In this document: positions 9,533-18,900 of the stretch, piece after piece | Layout of the letters: each line of letters begins with the position of its first letter | Position numbering within the stretch: the first letter of the stretch is position 1 | Origin: Colwellia psychrerythraea 34H | Lineage (GTDB): Bacteria; Pseudomonadota; Gammaproteobacteria; Enterobacterales; Alteromonadaceae | Direction: 5' to 3' | DNA: 64,000 nt | Assembly: GCF_000012325.1 (NCBI RefSeq) | Contig: NC_003910.7 | Coordinates: 2,790,001 to 2,854,000 of the forward strand | The notes under the pieces: generated by a model | The model's input: the letters and a program-made list of their open reading frames with translations, nothing else | Database searches by the model: none | What the model was told of the DNA's origin: nothing | Translations under genes and position numbers: made by a program

Positions 9533-11104
9533 TTATTGAATAAATTTTCCGGCTAAGATACCGCCAAACTTTTCATTTTCTATCACCAGTGTACCGTTGA
9601 CAATCACCTGCTCTACGCCTACTGAGTAATTATTCCACTGGTTAAAGTTTGCCATAGGTGCAAAATTTTGTTCATCAAAAACAATCACGTCGGCCTTATA
9701 ACCTACTTTTAAAATACCTCGTTCAGTAAGACCAAGGACTTTGGCTGTTTGGGAAGAACTTCGATTGATAAATTCGGCCATAGTGAGCAATTTTTTATCG
9801 ACTACATATTTTTGATATTTTTGCGGAAAACTTGCATATTTCCTTGGATGACCGTTCGTACCATCCGATGAAGTGACTACCCAAGGTTGCACCATAAAAC
9901 GTTCAACATCCTCAGGTGACATATTAAAAGAAGCTACTCTAACGTCGCCTTGAAGTACCATCCAAATAGCCGTATCAACGACAGATAAGTTTTTCAGCTC
10001 TGACACCTGCAGTAAATTCAAACTTACCAGCGTTTTATCATTAAACTCAGTAATATAAAGAGAATCTGGCCCTCCTCTTCGGCGAACATTCTCGGTGATT
10101 TCTTCCGCTAATATTGCTGATAAATCAGCTTGCTTTAAACGTTGATGAAAAGCTTCTTTTGAATCAGCCATTACCCATTTAGGCATTACCGCACTGCGCA
10201 GCTTAGTACCTGATGCTAACCAAGGGTATTGATCGGCAGATATTGATGTGCCATTTTCTTGTGCTTGGGTAATCATTTCAATCGCTTGCTTACTTTGCCC
10301 CCAAACATCAACACCTAATGCCTTTATATGTGCTAAATGTAAATGTATATCAGCTTTGTCGGCAATATTAATTGCTTCGTCTAAGGCGGCAGTAAAACCT
10401 ATGTTAAAGGTACTTTCATCACGCAGATGTGTGTCATAAATCCCGCCATATTGACTAGCAATTTTCGCTAAGGTGATAACTTCATCTGTATTAGCATAAC
10501 TACCAGGCACATAATACAACCCTGTTGATAGACCAATGCCGCCGGCTTCCATCGCTGTTGTTAATAGCGCAGACATTTCATTGAGTTCTTCAGGCGTAGC
10601 GTAACGCTCTGCTCTGCCCATGACTTGTTCACGTAAACTGCCATGACCCACTAATAATGCAGTGTTAGTCCCAATACCATTAGCTTTTAGCTTTTTAGCC
10701 ATAGCTGTTATATCTACTGGACCACCGCCATCGTTACCATTAACAACGGTAGTTACCCCTTGAGTTAAGTAATTTAAGTTATGGTTTTTATCTTTACTTA
10801 GCAGCTCGGCTAAAGAGTGAGTGTGGGGGTCAATAAAACCCGGACTTACGATTTTATTCTTAGCATTAATGATTCTTTCGGCTTTAATACTGTGTTCACC
10901 ACTAAGATATAAACCACAAATAACTTGCTGACAAATCGCCACATCGAGTTGTTGGGCTTGACCACTTTCGCCCGTGTAAACAGTGCCATTAGTGATTAAT
11001 AAGTCAATCTGTTGAGTTTTAGGCTGTTGCTCTTCAGTCGTGCAAGCACTTAGTAGTGCCACACTTATCGCCAAAGTGATTACTTTTTTATTAAATACAT
11101 TCAT
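9533..11104 (-). CDS. N-acyl-D-amino-acid deacylase lipoprotein (D-aminoacylase family)
   Basis: A metal-dependent amidohydrolase of 523 residues. A signal peptide ends in the lipobox LLSAC with Cys21, so it is a predicted lipoprotein. The amidohydrolase motif PGFIDPHTH gives metal ligands His94 and His96, followed by HLRDE, HLAHIKA, ADQYPW and a C-terminal SSDG segment typical of D-aminoacylases, which release D-amino acids from N-acyl forms. The true substrate could be another N-acyl compound or a D-residue peptide. The start has AGGAAAAGCT upstream. The gene follows the M14 peptidase with an 8-base gap and is in the same operon as the TonB receptor. Confidence 0.82.
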   Translation of the reverse strand: MNVFNKKVITLAISVALLSACTTEEQQPKTQQIDLLITNGTVYTGESGQAQQLDVAICQQVICGLYLSGEHSIKAERIINAKNKIVSPGFIDPHTHSLAELLSKDKNHNLNYLTQGVTTVVNGNDGGGPVDITAMAKKLKANGIGTNTALLVGHGSLREQVMGRAERYATPEELNEMSALLTTAMEAGGIGLSTGLYYVPGSYANTDEVITLAKIASQYGGIYDTHLRDESTFNIGFTAALDEAINIADKADIHLHLAHIKALGVDVWGQSKQAIEMITQAQENGTSISADQYPWLASGTKLRSAVMPKWVMADSKEAFHQRLKQADLSAILAEEITENVRRRGGPDSLYITEFNDKTLVSLNLLQVSELKNLSVVDTAIWMVLQGDVRVASFNMSPEDVERFMVQPWVVTSSDGTNGHPRKYASFPQKYQKYVVDKKLLTMAEFINRSSSQTAKVLGLTERGILKVGYKADVIVFDEQNFAPMANFNQWNNYSVGVEQVIVNGTLVIENEKFGGILAGKFIQ

Positions 11105-11112
11105 AGCTTTTC

Positions 11113-12402
11113 CTATTCTTTATCATGATCAGTTTCTGATAACATGTTAATCATCAATATATTAGCGGATTTAAAGGCAATACGTTTTATCTTAGTACGA
11201 TCGGTATTATCACCCATTTCATAGGTAATGGCATGAACCCCGAACTGATCAGAGAAGTACTGCTTTGACACACCTAAGTTTGGGTTATTCCCTGGTCTTA
11301 ATACCACATTAAAGTTAGGCATTTGTCTGTCCAATTCACCTAACCAATGCCGAACAAAATAAGAGCTTTCAACGCCATAGTCTACTGGCATGGTATAGAA
11401 AATATCATTTTTAGTAGAGTGAAAATCTACTGCAAACTTAATTTTTTGCCCTTGCGCTACTAAGCCCTTTAAATAGTCATTTATTAACTGAGTTTCAATC
11501 TGAGAAAAGTCATTCCAATCACGGTTTAAATCCATGCCATTAGCATTACTACGCCAATTACCAGCATGTACACCATCTGGGTTTATATTGGGAATAACGA
11601 GAACATTATATTTTCTAAGAAAATACTTACTAAGTTCGCTCTCTGATAACAAGGTTTCAACAAACGGAAATAAGGCCAGAGCACCGGTAACTTCTGGCGG
11701 ATGTTGCCGACCTAGAATCACCACCCACTCATTACTATTTTCATCTCGACTTTCAATTTTGTAAATAGGACGACCTTGAGTAGACAATCCTAAAATACTT
11801 TGGGTAAAAGCACTCTGTACCGTTAGTTCTTCTGCCCAATCAACATAATATTGATTATTGATAATTTCTTGTGCGGCAATTGTGACTGACTGAGGAGATG
11901 CTTTCACTTTCATGATTAAGCGCTCACCTTTTAGCTGATAATCTTGTAACTGCCACGACTTATTACCATCACGACTAATTTTAGGGGGGTAACGATGTTT
12001 ATCACCCTGTACCTGCATGGTAATAGTGATATCCGTAACTTGTTTTGCCTGTATTTTAAAAGCATACCAAGGACTTGAATTAATAGGCGTATTTTCAGGG
12101 ACTAAAGTAATTGAATATTCATATTCACCCGTCCTTTTACATTCATCCATCCGACCAGCAGCAAAATCACTGGTTAACTTTACTTGCTCATTGTTACAGG
12201 ACTGACTATTAGCGTTGGTATCCTTATCTGCTGTAGGTTGAAATTCCTCTTTTAAAGAAAGAGCTGCTGTTGCTGAAATATCAGTCCCCGTGTTTTTAGA
12301 AACGGTTGGCGGAGTCTCTTCAACTGCAGTTTGAGGGGCTGAACAGGAAAATAAAAAGAATAAGGGCAATAGCAAAGTTAATGAATTAAGGGAATTTTTC
12401 AT
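11113..12402 (-). CDS. M14-family zinc carboxypeptidase lipoprotein
   Basis: A protein of about 429 residues with a lipoprotein signal (LLPLFFLFSC). A beta-sandwich-like N-terminal part (about 70-210) precedes the M14 domain. The zinc-site HxxE reads as GRQHPPEVTG, the substrate-binding segment as NPDGVHAGNWRSNANGMDLNRDW, the third ligand as DFHSTKND and the catalytic Glu as ITYEMGD. This layout is that of cytosolic carboxypeptidase-like/M14 proteins that trim C-terminal residues. The frame is open eight codons upstream, but the Met at 12402 directly precedes the signal peptide. It sits between the TonB receptor (90 bases away) and D-aminoacylase (8 bases), which suggests peptide scavenging outside the cytoplasm. 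Confidence 0.85.
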   Translation of the reverse strand: MKNSLNSLTLLLPLFFLFSCSAPQTAVEETPPTVSKNTGTDISATAALSLKEEFQPTADKDTNANSQSCNNEQVKLTSDFAAGRMDECKRTGEYEYSITLVPENTPINSSPWYAFKIQAKQVTDITITMQVQGDKHRYPPKISRDGNKSWQLQDYQLKGERLIMKVKASPQSVTIAAQEIINNQYYVDWAEELTVQSAFTQSILGLSTQGRPIYKIESRDENSNEWVVILGRQHPPEVTGALALFPFVETLLSESELSKYFLRKYNVLVIPNINPDGVHAGNWRSNANGMDLNRDWNDFSQIETQLINDYLKGLVAQGQKIKFAVDFHSTKNDIFYTMPVDYGVESSYFVRHWLGELDRQMPNFNVVLRPGNNPNLGVSKQYFSDQFGVHAITYEMGDNTDRTKIKRIAFKSANILMINMLSETDHDKE

Positions 12403-12492
12403 AATTGGTTCTTTATAAACTTGCATGGGTAAGAAAATATGGCCTGACTACTTTGAGTCAGCCAAGCCATAAGGTTTGTGACTAATTAAGCG

Positions 12493-15400
12493 TTAAAAAC
12501 TAAAATTAGCACTGGTATAGAAGTATCTTCCACGGCTTGAATGTAATGAACCGTCATAACCAAAGGTGGTATCAGCCAATGGTGGTTCTTGATCAAAGAT
12601 ATTATTAATACCAAAACTTAGACTCACACCTTCATATCCCATAAAGTCATTACGAGTAACGTAAGTATTTGCTCGAGTTTGCGCTTTAGAAGTATAGAAT
12701 GTTGTTACGCTATCAACGGTTTTGGACACACTGGTATTATCAACTTCACCAACGTATTTAACAAATAAACCTGCGCCCCATAGCGCATCATTTGATTTCC
12801 ATTTTAATGATGCAGTTGCTTGCCATTCTGGAATACTGCTGGTCCCAACGATATCACCCACTGCAGTACCTAATACTGCAGGATCAGCACCAGCATCGAC
12901 GATTAATGAGGCATCACCACCAGCTTCTTGGTCAAATTTTAATGTTCTAGCACCATTTAATGATAAGCCAAAATCACCAACTGACGTATTCAAATCATAA
13001 TTGATCGCTATATCGTAACCCGTAATGGTACGGGTGTTGAGGTTTTCATAGCGGCGATTAATTTGAACAATTTCTCCTAATGGATTATCAGCATCAATAG
13101 CGCCTCGAATAACGTCAGGATTTGATGAACCTTCTCCTCTTGCTATCAAATCTAAACGTGAGATATTTTCATCTGAAAGGACGCCAACAGTACCTGTTGT
13201 CTCAATTTCCCACCAATCATAGGTAAAGGTTAAATTATCCATAAGCTGTAATGTTAAACCGACACTGATGTTTTCACTTTCTTCAGCCTCTAAATCTTTG
13301 TTACCAGATGTTGATAAATTATAATTGCCATTACCAGAGCCACCATCGGCTAAAGTATCTGAATTAACAACAACGTTACCATTGGCATCAAGGGAGTTTT
13401 CAGCATAATCATCTACACCTGTAGTCAGGGTAGCGCCTGGAGAATTTAGCTGTATAAGGTTAGGCGCTCTAAAACCTTTAGATACTGCACCTCTAAATTG
13501 CAGCATTTCAACCGGGAACCATGAAACTGCCATTTTAGGTCGGGTTATATTGCCGATATCACTAAAATCTTCATAACGAGCGGCTAATTGTACATCTAGA
13601 CTATGAATAGCAGGTAGATCCGCTAATAAGGGTAAAGCAAGCTCTACGTAAGCAGAAAGCACTTTACGCTCACCAGAGACATCAAGGCGAACACTACTAC
13701 CTTGTAAACTACTTAGATTAACCGGATCTGCATTACCTTCAACAAAGGGTTCTGAGCCATCAAAGTTTGAACTATTGTCTTCATCTAAGGTTTCTTTACG
13801 ATATTCTAAACCGAAAGCTAAACCGGCTTCACCACCAGGTAATTCAAACATAAATGGATTTGATGCTTTAAAATCTACCATGGTTAATGACGTTTTTGCA
13901 CTACGTTGAGCGGTAGTTAAAAACGGGTCAATGCTCGATTGTGGATTAGGCGTTGAATCGATAATACTCGCTGGATTATTTGGATTAACCCCTGTAAAAG
14001 GGTTATAAGCGTCAGCGGTATCTAAACTAAGCTGGGCTAGTAATAAAGGAGAGCTGATACGATTACTCATGTTATCGTCAGTTTTTGCCTCACTATATAA
14101 TACCCCCGTGTCCCAATCCCAATCATCGTAAGTACCACGCAAACCATTTAAGAAACGGTAACTAGTACTTTCAACTTCAACTTGACGTGGACCGACATCA
14201 GTTGGGCGAATACGTAAATTATAAGCAAGTCCTTCAACGGGTACTACAGCAGGATCTAAACCTGCAATACGATTGGGGTTTACACGGCCATCGGCAAAAT
14301 TTACCGGTCCAAATGGGTTGTAATAACTGTGTGCTGGTACATCGAAAGTACCATTACTTAAAATAGCTGATTGTTCCCATTGACGCTTAGTTTTAGATCG
14401 GTAATAAGTAGATTCGTTATAAAATTCAACGCCATTATTAAACTCATGACTTAAGTTAGTAAAAAGATTCAATCGATCAATATCAGGTACTAAAGTACGT
14501 TCTTCATTACGGTTAGGACGTAATGCTCTATCGTGACTACCTGCGGCGTCAAGACAAACATCCCCCATAACTCCGCCACCGGAAGCTAAAGCACCACCAC
14601 CACAACTGCCAGCAGATTGCTGTTCGCCGGCATTGTTAATATATGAAGTTGGGCGAATGATGTAATCATCAATTTTGCTCGGTAAACCAATGTAATGTAA
14701 GTCTGCATAAGGTTCTAGAGTTGAACGGTTATCAAAGTCGGTATCGCCAGCAAATTCTTCAGGTGCTCGTGAACGTAAATCTTGATTACTCGAAAAGCCA
14801 TTTTCTGATGCTTGTAAACCCGTTTTCTTAGCGTAGTTTGCACTGATCATGAAAAACGTTTGGCTGTTGTTAAACTCAAAACCTTTGTTGCCAGATAAGG
14901 TAAAATCATTGCGGTCAGTACCTTGCTCTGCGCCATAACGTACTTTGAAATTACCTCCTTCAAAATCTTCTTTGGTCACGTAATTCACTACACCCGCAAC
15001 AGCATCAGAGCCATACAATGCGCCAGCACCATCACGTAACACTTCAACACGAGCAAGCCCTGAAATAGGTAAAGTATTAGAGTTAACTGAGGTTACTGGT
15101 ACGCCGAAATTTGTTTGAGTAATAGGATGGTTCACCATACGGCGACCATTAAGTAAAACTAAGGTATTACCTTCACCTATACTACGTAAGTTAACCGAGC
15201 CAACATCACCACGTGCTGCATTTGTTCCGGTATTACCACCACGAGTGCCAGTAAAGCCAACGGCACCTATTTGAGGAATTGAGCGTAAAAGTTCATCTCC
15301 ATCTAGAGCGCCAGTTGCGATAATATCTTCTGCACTAAGCTCAGTAACAGGTAACACACTTGTCATAGTGCTGCCCTTGATATTCGAACCTACGATAGAA

Positions 15401-15528
15401 ATCCTTTCAACTTCTTCCTCTTTTACTTCTGTTTGCTCCGCAGCAAAGACAACTTGAGAAGTAAGTGCTGTTAGCACGCATAAACTCAAATGTGATAATT
15501 TAGACTTAAGCATTGATCTATCTTTCAT
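12493..15528 (-). CDS. TonB-dependent outer-membrane receptor (peptide-type)
   Basis: A receptor of about 1011 residues. A signal peptide ends at VVFA, followed by the Ton-box region (ERISIVGSNIKG), a plug domain (about 50-180, LLRSIPQ and LVLLNGRRM) and a beta-barrel ending in aromatic FYTSANFSF. It belongs to the large receptors with SusC-like or oligopeptide roles rather than siderophore receptors. No Fur box is seen. Two downstream genes encode exported peptidases, so imported substrate is probably peptidic. The start at 15528 has GGTGGA just upstream; ATG at 15540 and 15513 are alternatives. A palindrome at 15661-15679 lies about 130 bases upstream and is shared with the NhaC gene. Confidence 0.85.
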   Translation of the reverse strand: MKDRSMLKSKLSHLSLCVLTALTSQVVFAAEQTEVKEEEVERISIVGSNIKGSTMTSVLPVTELSAEDIIATGALDGDELLRSIPQIGAVGFTGTRGGNTGTNAARGDVGSVNLRSIGEGNTLVLLNGRRMVNHPITQTNFGVPVTSVNSNTLPISGLARVEVLRDGAGALYGSDAVAGVVNYVTKEDFEGGNFKVRYGAEQGTDRNDFTLSGNKGFEFNNSQTFFMISANYAKKTGLQASENGFSSNQDLRSRAPEEFAGDTDFDNRSTLEPYADLHYIGLPSKIDDYIIRPTSYINNAGEQQSAGSCGGGALASGGGVMGDVCLDAAGSHDRALRPNRNEERTLVPDIDRLNLFTNLSHEFNNGVEFYNESTYYRSKTKRQWEQSAILSNGTFDVPAHSYYNPFGPVNFADGRVNPNRIAGLDPAVVPVEGLAYNLRIRPTDVGPRQVEVESTSYRFLNGLRGTYDDWDWDTGVLYSEAKTDDNMSNRISSPLLLAQLSLDTADAYNPFTGVNPNNPASIIDSTPNPQSSIDPFLTTAQRSAKTSLTMVDFKASNPFMFELPGGEAGLAFGLEYRKETLDEDNSSNFDGSEPFVEGNADPVNLSSLQGSSVRLDVSGERKVLSAYVELALPLLADLPAIHSLDVQLAARYEDFSDIGNITRPKMAVSWFPVEMLQFRGAVSKGFRAPNLIQLNSPGATLTTGVDDYAENSLDANGNVVVNSDTLADGGSGNGNYNLSTSGNKDLEAEESENISVGLTLQLMDNLTFTYDWWEIETTGTVGVLSDENISRLDLIARGEGSSNPDVIRGAIDADNPLGEIVQINRRYENLNTRTITGYDIAINYDLNTSVGDFGLSLNGARTLKFDQEAGGDASLIVDAGADPAVLGTAVGDIVGTSSIPEWQATASLKWKSNDALWGAGLFVKYVGEVDNTSVSKTVDSVTTFYTSKAQTRANTYVTRNDFMGYEGVSLSFGINNIFDQEPPLADTTFGYDGSLHSSRGRYFYTSANFSF

Positions 15529-15540
15529 GACATCCACCAT

Positions 15541-15910
15541 TGTAATTTAGCTTGTTTTATAATTGTCAGGTTATTAGCTACCTGATCATTTAGTTACGTT
15601 TCATTCACCTTAACCATGAACTTAAATTACAGCTTTAACAATTGACCCTTTATTGCTTATCTATAACCTAGGGTTATAGGCTGAATTTTATCTAAGTATA
15701 TTAAAGCTATCTTTAGCGGAAAAATTAACCTTATTCAGCTAAATTATAGAAAACTATTATAAAATAGTAGAATGAGTTATTGATTTAACTAAGAAAGCGA
15801 AGAATTAAAGGTGACAGATAAAATCATTGTAGGGTGATCATTACCTATCACTGCCTGTAACAAGCAAATGATAGATAATTAATGATGCTGCAGTTGTTAA
15901 AAGTTAAGAG
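15541..15910. other. Intergenic: TonB receptor promoter region
   Basis: 370 bases between the stop of the leftward GDH gene and the start of the leftward TonB receptor. It holds the 19-base palindrome at 15661-15679, listed separately. No open frame, RNA gene or repeat element is recognised. Confidence 0.5.
15661..15679. promoter_or_regulatory. Palindromic operator CTATAACC-N3-GGTTATAG
   Basis: A perfect 8+8 inverted repeat around TAG. The inner TAACC-N3-GGTTA has the T-N11-A form of LysR-type regulator boxes. The same arms occur at 23776-23794 before the NhaC-type gene. It is upstream of the TonB receptor promoter region. The regulator is unknown; the LysR protein at 25718 is a candidate. 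Confidence 0.6.
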
Positions 15911-18900
15911 TTAAGCGATTAAAGCCTTTAGTTGGCGATTGGCGAAATAGAGTTTATCAATGTGTACCGTACCGGAAACCTTTAAATCATCCAATACTCT
16001 GTGCACTCTATTTAATTCTATTTTCTTACTTGTTGCCCATAGTTCAATAGCAATATCAGTCGTTGACTCTCGGTTATTCTTGAGCACCCTATGGACTAGT
16101 TTTTCCCTAAACTCTAACAAATCAAGTAACAAACTAAAACGCGCTAACCTTGACCAATGATCTTTTGCCTGCACTTTTTCCGTTTGCTCAATTAACCAAG
16201 CAAGACCAAGGATTTTACTTACTTGACAGTAACAAGGAAGAATTTCTGTCACCGATAAATTAAGCTCTGAAGCCGTTTTAACAATGTCGCAAAAAACCAC
16301 ACTCGATACTTTTAATTGATGAATAGTATCCACTAACACTAGACCGCCCACTTCACTCTTAAGTTGATACAGTGATTCATCAACAGGCGAAAAAGGTAAA
16401 GTAATTTCGTCACCATTGAGTTGTTGTAGGGTGTTTATTCCAGGTGAATAACGCTGCACTATAGTAGCAATACTATCACCTGAGCTGGAATGGTTGATAA
16501 ACCAGATAGCCATCAAACGATAAAATCGTTGCACCTCTATCATCATCTTAATTTGTACTTGTGCCGAGACGTTCCCATGTGATGACTCAATTTCAGACCA
16601 AATATTATCAAGTGAAAAAACTTCTTTCGCAATAATAAAAGCTTTAACAATTTCGGCTATAGTCGCACCTGTCTGCTCTCTTACTGCATGTATTCCACCA
16701 CGATTAAATATTTCATTAGCGACACTAGTAGCGATAATTTGTTGTGCTAAAGGATGGCTGAGAATATATTGAGTATATTTATTAGCTAACACATCAGGAA
16801 ACGCTGATAATAAGTACTTTTGGAAATAATCATCCGTTAATAATTTTTTTTCTTCTAATAAAGCATCATGCACATCCATTTTTGAATACGCCATCAACAC
16901 CGCTAACTCAGGTCTAGTTAACCCTTGTTGTGCTAAATTTCTCGATTGTAGCTCTTCATCATCGGGCAAGTATTCTAATTCACGGTTTAGCCCGACACTA
17001 TTAACCAAGTATTGGCTCAAACGGGTAAAGCTATCAAAGTGAGACTGACTGTTCGCCTCATCAATACTTAACGCTTGCGCTTGATAATAATTATTACGCA
17101 GTACCATAGCGCCAACTTCGTCTGTCATTGTCTCTAACAAGTGATCACGTTCAGCTTTTGTCATGCTTTTATTGTCAACTAAACCATTAAGCAATATTTT
17201 GATATTCACTTCACTGTCTGAACAATTAACGCCTGCTGAGTTATCAACTGCATCGGTATTAATTTTACCACCGCCTTTTGAAAACTCTACTCGGGCAAGC
17301 TGGCTACAACCTAAATTCCCTCCTTCACCAATGACTTTACACTGTAATTCGTTGCCATTGATGCGTAATAGATCATTAGCCTTGTCCCCTACTTCGGTGT
17401 TAATTTCAGTACTGGCTTTGACGTAAGTTCCAATGCCACCAAACCAAAGTAAATCGGCCTGACACCGTAAAATTTGGCGAATTAATTCATCTGGCGACAC
17501 CTGTTTTATCTGGTTATCAATATTAAGTAATTGTTTTATTTCTGTCGTTAATTCAATATGTTTGACCGAGCGACTAAAAACACCCCCTCCGTAAGAAATT
17601 AATGCTTTGTCGTAATCCTGCCACGATGAACGCTCAAGGTGGTAAAGCCTGTTTCGTTCAACATAACTCAAGGCACTATCAGGATTTGGATCGATAAATA
17701 TATCGCGATGATCAAAAGCAGCCACCAGTTTTATCGTTTTTGAAGATAACATGCCATTGCCGAAGACATCTCCAGACATATCACCAATACCAATCACACT
17801 GATTTCATCTTGTTGGACATCAATATCCATCTCACTAAAATGCCGTTGTACTGATACCCAAGCTCCTTTGGCAGTGATACCCATCTTTTTATGGTCGTAG
17901 CCAACACTACCTCCTGAGGCAAACGCATCACCCAGCCAAAATCCATAATCATTAGCTATTTTGTTAGCAATATCAGAAAAAGTAGCCGTACCTTTATCTG
18001 CAGCGACAACGAGGTAACTATCATCATCATCAAAACAAACAACATTTTGAGGCTTAACTATTCCGTTAGCAGTATTATTATCAGTGATGTCTAATAATGC
18101 AGAGATAAAAAGCTTATAACAACTAATCGCTTCGTTAGTAATACTTTCACGCGAGCCGTTAACGGGTAGTTGCTTAGGTACAAAGCCACCTTTAGCGCCT
18201 TGTGGCACGATAACAACATTTTTAACTTGCTGCGCTTTTACTAATCCTAATACTTCAGTTCTAAAGTCTTCTTGCCTATCAGACCAGCGTAAACCACCCC
18301 GAGAAACGGGAGCAAACCTTAAATGAACCCCTTCAACTTGAGGAGAATAAACAAAGGTTTCTACATAAGGTCTCGGTTGTGGTGCATCATCTATTTCGCC
18401 GCTGCGTATTTTAAAGGAGCAATAAGTTTTTGCTTCACCAGTAGACGATGTTTGATAAAAGTTAGTTCTTACTGTTGCTGAGATAGCGGCGATAAAATTA
18501 CGTAAAATTCTGTCATGATCTATTTTTGAGACGGTAGTTAAGCTTTGCAGTAGATCAGCTTTAATGAGCTCAGTTACTGCTTTTCGTTGTTCAATACCTT
18601 GGTCACTTAGTGCAAAACGTGCTTCAAATAAGTTGACTAAGCCATGAACGATACTAGGGTAACTAATCAAGGCTTGCTGGAAGTACTCTTCAGAGTAACC
18701 AAGACCTAATTGACGTAAATATTTACCGTATGCACGGATAACGACAATTTGTCTGATGTTAAGATTGGCACCAAGTAATAACTTGTTGTAACCATCACTT
18801 TCAATATTGCCCGTCCAAACTTGCGCCAATGCGTGCTCAAGATTTATTTTTATAACGTCAATATTTGTATCTTCATTGGGGTACTCAAGGGTATAACTAT

